Shown: positions 33,587-43,956 of the stretch, piece after piece
Layout of the letters: the number at the start of each line of letters is the position of its first letter
How positions within the stretch are numbered: position 1 is the first letter of the stretch
Assembly: GCA_025200525.1 (NCBI GenBank)
Contig: CM045758.1
Coordinates: forward strand, 64,664,598-64,728,597
Reading direction: 5' to 3'
DNA: 64,000 bases
DNA from: Camellia lanceoleosa
Lineage: Eukaryota > Streptophyta > Magnoliopsida > Ericales > Theaceae
Notes under the pieces: model-generated
Told to the model about the DNA's origin: nothing
The model's input: only the letters and a program-made list of their open reading frames with translations
The model's database searches: none
Made by a program: the position numbers and the translations under genes

Positions 33587-34629
33587 CAATTATTCCAGAC
33601 ACTATGGTAGGGCAAGGCTTTTGAATGGTCCACCGAATGCGAAACAACTTTCAATGGACTCAAGACCTATCTCCGCTCAATACCTCTCTTGACAACACCC
33701 GCCGCTGGTGACCCGCTCATTCTGTATCTGGTAGTTTTCGATAGGACCGTTAGCGCCGTACTGTTAAAAGAGGAGGAGGGGGAGCAACGACCAGTGTATT
33801 ATGTGAGCAAGACAATGGTTGACGCCGAAACACGTTACCTTCCGCTGGAAAAACTCATCTTAGCCCTAGTCATGGCGGCAAGAAAACTGATGCATTACTT
33901 CCAGGGACATAGCATTGGGGTGCTATGATTATCCTCCGATCGATTACTGAGTCTGAAGCATCAGGACGTGTTTCAAAATGGGCTTTTGAACTCGGCCAAT
34001 ATGACATTCAGTTTTTACCTAAAACCGCAATCAAGGGACAGGTACTGGCCGACTTTGTTGCCGAATTCACCGGCGGGCTTGCTGACCTCAAACCTGACGA
34101 AGTTCTACCAAAGCCGAACTGGAGAATTTATGTCGGGGATATTTGGCAATTATACTGTGATGGATCGTCTAACCAATGGGGCAGTGGCGCTGGAGTTGTA
34201 ATCATGTCTCCAGACTGCGCAATAATTAAGCAGGCCGTCAAGCTTGGCTTCGAAGCATCAAATAACGAAGTCGAATACGAAGCCCTTTTAGCCGGTCTAT
34301 GGAATGTGCACCTTCTCGGCGCTCGGCGTTTGCTTGTGTTTTGTGATTCAAAATTGGTAATCAATCAGCTAAAAGGGGAGTATGCGGCAAGAAACGACCG
34401 TATGGCGGCCTACATGAAAACGGCCAATTCCTTGCTAGCAAAATTTGACCATCACGAACTGAACCAAATAACACGCGACCAGAACACACACGCAGATGCC
34501 TTGGCGTGCCTAGCCTCCGCCATCAATTCTGAGATCAAACGGACCATCGAAGTAGGTTTCATTCTGGAGCCGAGTATTGGCCCTTCGGAGGAAATCCATG
34601 TCAACGTTATAGAATCCGCACCAAGCTAG
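33587..34629 (+). pseudogene. RNase H of element 3
   Basis: RT thumb/connection (KTMVDAETRYLPLEKLILAL) in a frame ending at 33926, a one-base shift, then a long open frame 33925-34629 with the full RNase H domain. The catalytic acids are all present: LYCDGSSN, NNEVEYEAL, VFCDSKL and HADALACLAS. This is the best preserved domain in the window. Confidence 0.9.
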
Positions 34630-35863
34630 ATGGACCCCATTACTGCATTCCTCTCTTCTGAACAACTCCCAGAGGACAAAAAAGAAGCACACAAGCTGCG
34701 AAATAAAGTCCTGCGATACTATCTGGATCCGCAAGGAGGGCTTTATAAAAAGTCCCTCTTTGGTCCATATTTGGAATGCGTGCACCCGAAAAAAGTGGAG
34801 GAGCTTTTGACTGAGATACATGAGGGCAGTTGTGGTGCCCATTCTGGCGGACGCTCTCTGGCCCATCGAGCTATAAAACGGGTATTATTGACCGACAATG
34901 AGAGCTGACGTGGAGAGTTATGTAAAAAAATGCGAACAGTGCCAAAAGTTCTCCCCATTAACCTATCTGCCTGCCGAAGGGTTGAACTCTATCACCAGCC
35001 CCTGACCGTTTGCTCAGTGGGGACTTGATATCGTAGGACCATTGCCAAGGGCCCCAGGGAACAAGCGATTCTTAATCGTCGAAACAGATTACTTCACAAA
35101 ATAGGTCGAAGTGGAGGCTTTAACACATATACGAGATGCCAACATTAAATGCTTTGTATGGAGAAACATCATAACACGATTCGGCATTCCAAGAGCTCTC
35201 ATCTCAGACAATGGCACCCAGTTCGATTGTGGCGTATATCGAGAGTTATGCAACAAATATAGTATTCGACCTTACTTCTCTACATCGGCATACTCCCAAA
35301 GCAATGGTCAAGCTGAAGCCTCTAACAAATCCATCTTGGACGGCATCAAAAAGAGGCTGGAAAAAGTTAAAGGCAAATGGGTCGAAGAATTACCGAGTGT
35401 ATTGTGGGCTCATCATACTACGCCGAGGAGATCCACTGGAGAAACGCCGTTTGCTCTATGCTTCGGAACCCAGGCAATCTTACCCCTGGAAATCGGCCTC
35501 CTAACCCTAAAATCGCAAGTTTTTGATATGGGCCAAAATGACATGATACTTGCCCTAGATCTGATTCTAATTGAAGAACGAGGAGACCGCGCCCTAGCAT
35601 CCATGGCACGGTATCAGCAACAGCTCGCCAAGTCGTATAATCAGCGAGTTCAGTTGTGCCGCTACACGCCAGGAGAGTTGGCCCTGAAGAAGGTACTTCC
35701 AGCCGACCGGAGACCGGCTGATGGAAAATTGGGTCCAAACTGGGACGGCCCCTATTAGATAGATTCCATCGCAGGAACAGGGGCATATCGGCTCTCAGAC
35801 ATGTCAGGAAGAAGCCTGCCACGACCTTGGAATTCAACACATTTACATAAATTCTATCATTGA
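34630..35863 (+). pseudogene. integrase of element 3
   Basis: Zinc domain HEGSCGAHSGGRS in one frame, KKCEQCQKF in another after a shift near 34885. Core with ETDYFTK, a TAG at 35103-35105 (TGG to TAG), ISDNGTQFD and SNGQAEASNKS, all three acidic residues present. C-terminal GELALKKVLPADRRP and GPNWDGPY, a TAG at 35758, and the family-type end FYH with TGA at 35861-35863. Confidence 0.9.
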
Positions 35864-35959
35864 CCCGACTTGTGAGCTTGATACTTGTACATATTCCACC
35901 GTTGCAATACAAAGTTTCTCGTTTTCTCATGCTTCAGCTCCCAAGCCCTTAAGGGCCGA

Positions 35960-37190
35960 TTAAGCCTTTTAAGGCCGATTAAGTCTCTGGATTTGGAGTG
36001 CCCTTCGTGGATATCACGATTGGGCAAATAAAGTCTCCGGATTCGGAGCCCCTTTTGGTGTATGACACCTTAGGGCCGATTAAGTCTCCGGATTCGGAGC
36101 GCCCTTCGTGGATATCACGATTGGCCAAATAAAGTCTCCGGATTCAGAGTCCCTTTTGGTGCATGACACCTAAGGGCCGATTAAGTCTCCGGATTCAGAG
36201 CGCGCTTTGTGGATATCACGATTGGCCAAATAAAGTCTCCGAATTCGGAGCCCCTCTTGGTGCATGACACCTTAGGGCTGATTAAGTCTCCGAATTCGGA
36301 GCCCCTTTTGGTGCATGATACCTTAGGGCCAATTAAGTCTTCGGATTCGGAGCGCCCTTCATGGATATCACGATTGGCCAAATAAAGTCTCCAGATTCGG
36401 AGCCCCTTTTGGTGCATGACACCTAAGGGCCGATTAAGCCTCTTAAGGCCGATTAGGCCTCCGAATTCGGAGCGTCCTCCGTGGATATCACGATTGGCCA
36501 AATAAAGTCTTCGAATTCGGAGCCCCTTTTGGTGCATGACACCTTAGGTCCGATTAAGTCTCCGGATTTGGAGGCCCTTTTGGTGCATGACACCTTAGGT
36601 CCGATTAAGTCTCCGGATTTGGAGCCCCTTTTGGTGAATGACACCTTAAGGCTGATTAAGTTTCCAGATTCGGGGCCCCTTTTGGTGCATGACACCTAAG
36701 GGCCGATTAAGCCTCCTAAGGCCGATTAAGACTCCGAATTCGGAGCGCCCTTTGCGGATATCACCATCGGCCAAAGTCTCCGGATTCGGAGCCCCTTTTG
36801 GTGCATGACATCTTAGGGCCGATTAAGTCTCCGGATTCGGAGTGCCCTTCGTGGATATCATGATTGGCCAAATAAAGTCTCCGGATTCGGAGCCCCTTTT
36901 GGTGCATGACACCTAAGGGCCGATTAAGCCTCTTAAGGCCGATTAAGCCTCCGAATTCGGAGCGCCCTTCGTGGATATCATGATTAGCCAAATAAAGTCT
37001 CCGGATTCGGAGCTCCCTTTTGTTGCATGACACCTTAGGGCCGATCAAGCCTCTTAAGGCCGATTAAGACTCCGAATTCGAAGCGCCTTTTGTGGATATC
37101 ATGATTGGCCAAATAAAGTCTCCGAATTTGGATCCCTTTTTTGGTGCATGACAACTTAGGGCTGGTTGAGTCTTCAGATTCAGAGCCTTT
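35960..37190 (+). repeat. ~101-bp composite palindromic repeat array
   Basis: Alternating subunits A (GCCGATTAAGTCTCCGGATT...GTGGATATCACGATT) and B (GGCCAAATAAAGTCTCCGGA...TTTTGGTGCATGACACC). Each contains CTCCGGATTCGGAG or the perfect palindrome CTCCGAATTCGGAG, more than twenty times in total. Array composition varies from round to round (AB, ABB, A plus TCTTAAGGCCGATTAAG). The frames seen on both strands are repeat artefacts. It sits directly after integrase. Confidence 0.92.
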
Positions 37191-37428
37191 GTGCAAGATA
37201 CATTCGGACCACTTCACTGGCCGAATAAATATTCAATGAGAATTGTTCTTAATTCGAGCCGGTCAATGCATGTTTAAACGTTTGTACCACGCAACACAAA
37301 ACTTGCCAGTAAGTTGAAATAAGGCATTTAATTAAGCACATAACATTTCAAAACCAAATACGAATATTGAAAATAAAAGAAATTCTATTTATTCGGCACG
37401 AAGTCTGTTCTCGTGTTACAAAGTCTAT

Positions 37429-38205
37429 TTATTCGGCACCCTCATCGTCGCTCTTCTCAATTTCAAAATCGGAATAGGGGAAGTAATGACGATGATACAG
37501 GGGCGAAGCCGAATCAATGCCCATAGCTTCGAGAGCTTCCTCGGTTTGAAGGGCCTTGATCCAACCATGCTTGAATCCATGATTTTCACATCGGCAGACC
37601 TCCTCAGCAAGGTCTCGTTTGGTCTTCTCTATCCCGACCTTCAGGCCGTCCTGAAATCCCCTTTCATAACCCGAGGTCCGTTGGGTCACTCTCTCCTCCA
37701 CGACCAATTTAGATTGACCGGCCGCCACCGATGCGCTCATTTGAACATTCTTAAGCTCCCGAAGCTCATGTTCAGCCTTTTCCGCGCGAGTCTCCAGACT
37801 ACGATTCCTTTCGTCCTTTTTCTCACTCTCACGTTGCGCTTCGCGCAGACGTATGCTGACTTCGTAAGCAGTATATAGTCCTTTCACTGCCCTATGTATG
37901 CCGTCTCGAAATACTTCGAAATCTTGACGTCCGACCATCGATTGTTGGACTTACAGCGGAAAGATCTCTCGAGCGAACTCGACTACCACACCTGGGCCTT
38001 CAATGATAGAATCCGCCTCTGTTATTGGTCTATTCCTCACGAAAACTGCAAAACTCAACGGTCGTGGCGTCGCTTCAGGCTTGATTCTTGGTTGCGGGTG
38101 TGGGGAATTTTCCCGTTGTTGTCTGTCATTTCGGGGCGATCTGCTTCGACGACTACGGGGCTGTTGTTTTTCCCGATCCTTGGACGTTCTTCTTCCCGTG
38201 CACAT
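37429..38205 (-). pseudogene. second antisense ORF of element 3 (RS-rich plus coiled coil)
   Basis: One frame on the minus strand, interrupted only by TAA at 37951-37953 (CAA to TAA). The N-terminal part is rich in Arg/Ser/Pro (SRRSRSPRNDRQQ). A coiled coil follows (SEKKDERNRSLETRAEKAEH). Near the end is CENHGFKHGWIKAL, matching the C-terminal block of the other antisense proteins (ENRGFKRGWHKAL at about 39660), then an acidic tail. It looks like a second, paralogous antisense gene or a duplicated last exon. Function unknown. Confidence 0.6.
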
Positions 38206-38427
38206 AGGCTAGCTATTGCGATTCATTGCGGCGTCTAATTCACCCAATCTTCGTCCCTCTCCAGTTTAAATCAAGCCTGAATGGAAATAAGTAGAGCCTC
38301 TGGTGTGAACCCACCCTATTTATCCTTGAATGTATGTAGCTCCCCCGAGGCAACATCAGTAATTCCAAACGTCAAAAGTCGGATGACGATTGTCCAGCCC
38401 ATGACCTGGGCCCAATCAGACTATGAC

Positions 38428-39350
38428 GCTCGCGCCCTCGCTGGGGCAAGGGCAGATTCATTAATCTGGTCGGCCATGTTTTCAAGCGCAAGCGCCAATC
38501 AATCTATGCCTCAGCCAGCCCACGAGTTAGACCCATTCGGCTTCTCAAGCTCGCGCCCTGGCTAGGGCAAGGGCAGATTCATTAATCTGGTCGGCCATGT
38601 TTTCAAGTGCAAGCGCCGATCAATCTATGCCTCAGCCAGCCCACGAGTTAGACCCATTTGGCTTCTCAAGCTCACGCCCTGGCTAGGGCAAGGACAGATT
38701 TATTAATCTGGTTGGCCATGTTTTCTAGCGCAAGTGCCGATCAATCTATGCCTCAGCTAGCTCATGAGTTAGACCCATTCGGCTTCTCAAGCTCGTGCCC
38801 TGGCTAGGGCAAGGGCAGATTCATTAATCTGGTCGGCCATGTTTTCTAGCGCAAGCACCGATCAATCTATGCCTCAGCCAGCCCACAAGTTAGACCCATT
38901 CAGCTTCTCAAGCTCGCGCCCTGGCTAAGGCAAGGGCAGATTCATTAATCTGGTCGGCCATGTTATCAAGTGCAAGCGCCGATCAATCTATGCCTCAGCC
39001 AGCCCACGAGTTAGACCCATTTGGCTTCTCAAGCTCGTGCCCTGGCTAGGGCAAGGGTAGATTCATTAATCTGGTCGGCTATGTTTTCAAGCGCAAGCGC
39101 CGATCAATCTATGCCTCAGCCAGCCCACGAGTTAGACCCATTCGGCTTCTCAAGCTCGCGCCCTGGCTAAGGCAAGGGCAGATTCATTAATCTGGTCGGC
39201 CATCTTTTCAAGCGCAAGCGGCGATCAATCTATGCTTCAGCCATTTCACGAGTTAGACCCATTCAGCTTCTCAAGCTCGTGCCTTGGCTAAGGCAAGGGC
39301 AGATTCATTAATCCGGTCGGCCAAGTACCTAAGCTAAGCAGCCGATCTAA
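38428..39350. repeat. 121-bp tandem repeat, about eight copies
   Basis: Units start at 38428, 38549, 38670 and so on every 121 bp to about 39275. Conserved pieces: GCTCGCGCCCTGGCTAGGGC, ATTCATTAATCTGGTCGGCC, CCCACGAGTTAGACCCATTC. It separates the two antisense ORFs of element 3. Confidence 0.93.
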
Positions 39351-39567
39351 CCATAACTGAAAGCAATATCATTCATCAACAACATTTTCATTAGCAAGTT
39401 GAGCACAACTCATGAAATTTTATATACGCAAATTACTAAACAAAAAGCTACAAGCCCGTATGAAAATGCCTAACAAAAAACTATGACTATAGCAATACAT
39501 GAAAATTACCAAACCAAAAATTGTAAAAATACATTCGAAATCCTAAAAACTATGTCAGCCGCCCAGA

Positions 39568-41644
39568 TCAGTCCTCGGAATCAAACTCCAATGGCTCAAC
39601 ATCCACTTGCTCATATGGTATTGGCATAGTCAATGAAACTTTAGCAGCAGCAAGGGCTTTGTGCCAGCCACGTTTGAATCCCCGATTTTCACTTGGTCCA
39701 AATACTCAGCGAGTTCAGCATTTTTCCCGGTCTCGAATACTTTGGAAGCTTCGCCGCCTTCATATCAGCCAACTCAGCCTCCAGTTTAGAGATCGTCTTC
39801 TGGGCCAATTTGAGCGCATCTTCGCTCGCGTCCGCCTTCTTCTTGGCATCCGATCTCAATTGATCCGCGCTACGAGCCCTCTCCACCTCGGCCTCAGCCC
39901 TTGAGGTTTCCTTGTTCACCTTCAAAACTTCGACCTCGGCCCTTCTTCTCTGGCCCTCAACTTCCTTTCGTAAACGACCAATCTATTTGACGGCGTCGCG
40001 ATAGCGACTGTCCATATCGGCTATCCTTCCGACGATCTGCAAAACAAGAATTTAAAACCATAACTTCAACAGTAGTTGGATAAAGTGAAGAAAAGTTCGA
40101 ATATGTACCAAAAGTGCCGATTGGGCGGCTAGTGCTGTCGCATTCAGATCTAGTTCCACCTGGAAAGCCTCCTTGTCAGACGGCAACGACACGGACGTAG
40201 CTACGCTGAATGCGACTTCTGGATCTTTAAGCGCTGAAGCATCAGAAGAAATCGACATGTTTTTTTATCATCGGCTGAATGACAAAAGGAACGATCACAT
40301 TCGATCCCTCTAATCGAGGACGTTTACCGCCTTGTTTTTCTGAACCAGCCTCAAACTCAGCAGGGCGTTTCTCTGCCTTTTCCTCAACTTCTTGATCGGC
40401 TTGCACGACCAAAGTAGATTTGGCATTCCGATTTTTTGCTATCTCCTCCTCAATAATGCGCAAGGACTCTAATTCACTAACAGGCAGGGAGAGTTAAGAT
40501 TCGGTGGCAGGTGGTACTTCAGACGGAAGGGCCTCCACTTTTCGCCGTGCGGCTAACCTTTCCACATTCGCCTTCCTGGCAAGTTTTGTCAGACTTAACC
40601 CAGCCATGTCTGCGGGGCCTGCGGCGGGAAGATCCTCTAAGCCGTGAAAAATGTCGTCAAGTGAAAGATCCCCTCGGCCCGAAGTGGATGAAGGATCGGC
40701 CGAATTCAATACCTCGTCAGACTCGGTTTTAGACTGATCTGATTCGGCAACATTAGCTACATCCTGCTCCGAATAAGACCCTTCAAAACCAACCTGCCTC
40801 AAGTTTTTGAAGTCGGATAAAATAAGAGTGATAAGAGAATCTTCACCCTTCGGAACTGGGATATTTTTCGCCTCCGAGAAGATCGTATATGTCGGCTCGT
40901 AACGAAGTAGAACGTGGGCCGCCCTCTCCTGTTTCTGAAGACTTCGATGACCAAAATACTTGAGCGCGACTTTGATATCCGAAAGAACGGCGTCGTCAGT
41001 TAAAGATAGGACTTTCTTCAAATCGTTCCCTGCACAAGCCAAGCCGTAAGATTTCAAAGAAGAGGCTTTACAACAAAAATGAGCAAATAATAAAAGCAAG
41101 AAGGTAATCGGCCACTTGGCTCGCCCATCCGTCTAGGAATAGGGTCGATGTGATCCTCCTATTCGCCAAATTCCCAGCTACCCTGGACGATGACCACAAC
41201 ATCATCAACTCATTTCCCAGAATTGGAAAGCATAGTGATTAGCTGATGGTCGGTATCTTTGGCCCTAAGGAAGTAACGCTTGTGCCGACCAGAAGACTTA
41301 GCCAAGGCATAGCAATGTCGGATGGCTGGAATGCCAAGGTTAATTCTAAGGCGACGATTGAGCGCTATAACCCCCATTATAATTCTAAAGAAACTCACAT
41401 TGGGTTGGGAAGGGATTAAACCCCAATGGCGAAGCACAACCCTAAGAAACAGGTGAAGGGGAAAACGAACTCCACTTTTTGCGATTGACAAAAGAGGAAA
41501 GACAATCGTGGTTTTGTCCTCCCTCTCTATATCAAGAGTGCCGTTTGCTACAAACGACAGATGGACATCATCAGGAATGGAGAAATGGCGTCTAAAGCCA
41601 GCAATTCGATCTGACGAGAGGAGGTCTTTTAAATGTTTCGCCAT
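39568..41644 (-). pseudogene. antisense spliced gene of element 3
   Basis: Starts with ATG at 41644. The N-terminal domain is of the gypsy-type putative transposase kind, with VRFPLHLFLRVVLRHWGLIP and FRIIMGVIALNRR. GSWEFGE and RRMGEPS follow before an intron of about 95 bp (41128-41034, GT...GTGCAG). The middle exon (to 40109) carries acidic and basic regions (EKRPAEFEAG, GGKRPRLEG). Intron 40108-40037 (72 bp, phase 0) lies at the same place in the protein as intron 3 of the other family. The last exon is a coiled coil ending in ENRGFKRGWHKAL with TGA at 39568-39570. Stops: TAA at about 40494 and TAG at about 39983. Two frameshifts near 39700-39760. Confidence 0.72.
40037..40108 (-). other. 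conserved phase-0 intron of element 3 antisense gene
   Basis: Minus strand: GCACTTTTG|GTACATATT ... TTGTTTTGCAG|ATCGTCGG. The exon before encodes AAQSALL and the exon after IVGRIADMD and then the coiled coil, mirroring SIL|AIQHAHS in the other family. Confidence 0.65.
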
Positions 41645-41831
41645 ACCCTACAGTTTATAGGAATATGCTAAGGAAGGAATAAACTAGAAAGAGTTTTCAA
41701 AGCAAGGAAGGAGAGAACTTACAAAGGACGAAAAGGATATCGGAGAAGAGAAAGTTACAGGGATGATTCGAAAGGCAATCCAGCGACGAGCGTCATAAAA
41801 TACATACTCGAAAGGACGTCAAAATTTTAAA

Positions 41832-41983
41832 CAGCAATGCTAGAGGGCCACAAATTATGTGGCTCAAATGGCTTAAAACACCCAAAACGACGTCGTTTTG
41901 GGTGCAAAACGACGCAAAACGACGTCGTTTTGGTAGTTTTGGGCCATTTGAGCCACATAATTTGTGGCCACCAAACATTTTCC
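41832..41983. mobile_element. MITE with AAAACGACGTCGTTTT palindromes
   Basis: GGCCACAAATTATGTGGCTC at the left is exactly inverted at 41946-41969. The centre has two copies of AAAACGACGTCGTTTT. Flanked by AATTTTAAA (41823-41831, 41984-41992), a 9-bp TSD. It lies 190 bp upstream of the antisense ATG of element 3 and so may sit in its promoter or 5' UTR. Confidence 0.75.
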
Positions 41984-42150
41984 AATTTTAAATCACAATA
42001 AATAGACACGTACGAAGGGACGGGAAGTCGACATGACAACCGAAAGGGGTGCGCTTAGACATCCGCATGAGGATGAGGCCAACCGCCGAATTTTGGCTCT
42101 GACTTTTCGAAATTCGGAACCAAGCACTCCAGCTAACTGTCGTTGGTAAA

Positions 42151-42166
42151 GTGCTTGGGGGGCAAT
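42151..42166 (+). promoter_or_regulatory. polypurine tract of element 3
   Basis: GTGCTTGGGGGGCAAT immediately precedes the 3' LTR start TGTGGGAG. Confidence 0.75.
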
Positions 42167-42569
42167 TGTGGGAGCCAAATAAATAGAAGAGTCGGAAGGT
42201 GCGTACCCCAGAAATCAGGTATTATTCGACTCCATCCTGCGTGACTAGGATGCCGAATACGTTAGGAAGGCCGAATAGCTGGAGATCAGTAGCTCTGAAT
42301 AAAGAAAAGAACAACGGGTAAAAAGTAGGCTCTGGCCTTGAGGCCCAGAAGACGAGTATAAATACAAGAACCACATATTTAGAAAGGTATGTAAGAATCA
42401 CTTCATTTAACTTTGAAGACAAGCTATCTTGAGTATGAGAACTGACTTGTCCGTCGAAGTGCTAATTCCGGCACCCCCGACGAGAGTATTTGTGTCTTTT
42501 CGGGTGACTAGCTGAGGATCACTAGTGGCTCCCAGGATCTGAAGAGTATTTCCAAACCACTTCTCCACA
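42167..42569 (+). repeat. 3' LTR of gypsy element 3
   Basis: TGTGGGAGCC ... CACTTCTCCACA, the same 403 bp length as the 5' LTR. Confidence 0.95.
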
Positions 42570-42574
42570 AACAT

Positions 42575-43409
42575 CATGTGAATAGTTCGTGTGTGCATAT
42601 ATAGACCCAGAAACAGATTGAACAACACAGAATCGTAAGCAAGTATATTTTTACACCCAAGTGATTCAATAGCAAAAAAATAGACAGATGACAAAGGGGA
42701 AACATATTCAAAATCATAGAAGACTGAAACTGAAAATTGAAAAAAAAAACAAAGAACTCACCGATTGGGTTCGAGGTTGAGGTTCGCCGGAGTCAGACGG
42801 CGGAAATAAAGGAGCAGAATGGTGAAAGCTTCGCCGGAGGAGATGAACGGAGTACAGTTGCAGAGAGCTTGATGAAAACAACAATGGAGGTAGAGGATTT
42901 GTTAAGAGAGAGGAAACCTTGAAATGCAGAAAGAATGCAAGAATGTAAAGTGAAGAGACGGAGAGAGAAGGAGATGTTTTGTCAAAACACGAAAAGGCGG
43001 CAAAACCACAATGAATGTGCCTTGGACGACATGTCTGTTAGGCGGCGCGTACAGAAGTGACGCGACCTGATAGCACGTGTCAGGTATGAATCAATGAGAG
43101 AAGGATGCGTAGCGGAAACAGTTGAGAACCGTGCGTAACAGCTCATGCACAGATAGAACTTTTGGAGTTCTTGATTTAATGAAGTAAAAACCTCAGTTAC
43201 AGGAGCGATCTCGGTTAAGGAACTTGAAGAACTTGGTTCTTGATTCTGGATTATTGATAAAGTAGACTGCAGAGTCTTGGTCATATACAACCGACGAGTG
43301 ATGATCTCAGTTGTAAAGGATAGAGTAAGTCTTAGCCGACGTACTATGTGAACAAACGGTATAGGTTCATCACCTCAGGTTGCCGAGGTAATAGGTACTA
43401 GGGGACAGC
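42575..43409 (-). promoter_or_regulatory. 5' exon and promoter region of element 2 antisense gene
   Basis: Continues element 2 after the nested element. On the minus strand a splice donor CAATCG|GTGAGTT at 42761 ends a presumed non-coding first exon (about 42900-42762). Similar to 5972-6500. It ends with the polypurine tract ACTAGGGGACAGC just before the 3' LTR. No TATA box was recognised. Confidence 0.45.
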
Positions 43410-43956
43410 TGTGAGGACATATTTTGTGAATGACAACACGTAGCCAAGGTGACATCGAAGTGTCAGCTGAGGTGCCACGTTTCTTGGTCATGACATCGAA
43501 ATGATCTCAGCTAGGCCGATGTTATCTGCGGAGATACCAGAATCCGAGATGAGCGGATAAGGGACAAGAGTCCTAGAATGGGGGAAGACCTCAATATGGA
43601 TAAAGATAAAGCTCTTAGGGAGTTTATCTCTATCTGGCTGGGAGTCCAGAATAAGCATTGAGCCAGAGTCCATTGAAGCTAGGCTTCTACAAGGATCAGG
43701 TTAGTGCTGGCTATAAAAGTAAGGCACCCTCGTGGGTCTAAGGTATGGTTTTTATGTTCTTTCTTGTGAGTTAAGAACTATTTGCTATCTTTGAGAGACA
43801 ACTGAGTACTGACTTGATCGTCAGAGTGCCCCCAGGTAGACGAACCACCGCCAGAGTCTTATCTTTTCATGACAGGTTGTTCGAGCGTAATTTATTTTGC
43901 CTGTGCTCTCTAGCTGAGTTCCTGTTGGGCAGTGTGGTCGGAAATTAGCACCCACA
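43410..43956 (+). repeat. 3' LTR of gypsy element 2
   Basis: TGTGAGGACATATTTT ... GCACCCACA, 547 bp, with TATA box GGCTATAAAAGT near 43709. Confidence 0.95.

Larger units (their letters stand above)
31471..42569 (+). mobile_element. gypsy element 3 (different family), nested
   Basis: Complete element with 403-bp LTRs (31471-31873, 42167-42569) that differ at about 30 positions by eye (~7%), and a perfect 5-bp TSD AACAT (31466-31470, 42570-42574). It carries remnants of gag, then protease, RT, RNase H, integrase, a ~100-bp composite repeat array, an antisense ORF, a 121-bp repeat array, a spliced antisense gene and a MITE. It is less diverged between LTRs than its host element, consistent with later insertion. 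Gag and the protease-RT linker are deleted. Confidence 0.94.
16744..43956 (+). mobile_element. gypsy (Tat-like) element 2 with nested insertions
   Basis: A full LTR retrotransposon. Its 547-bp LTRs (16744-17290, 43410-43956) differ at about 68 positions by eye (~12%). The target duplication is GATTG (16739-16743) and GGTTG (43957-43961), one mismatch. Order: LTR, primer site, gag, protease, RT, RNase H, integrase, 93-bp repeats, antisense gene, LTR. A 4548-bp Ogre-like LTR sits in gag and a second gypsy element (31471-42569) sits in the antisense gene's 5' intron. Without these the element is about 11.6 kb. Every frame has stops, mostly C-to-T or G-to-A type. Confidence 0.92.

Noticed and set aside
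36181..37217. Long frames on both strands of the ~101-bp array (KRGSEFGDLI-type repeats)
   Set aside because: They are products of the tandem repeat, change frame between units and match no protein family.
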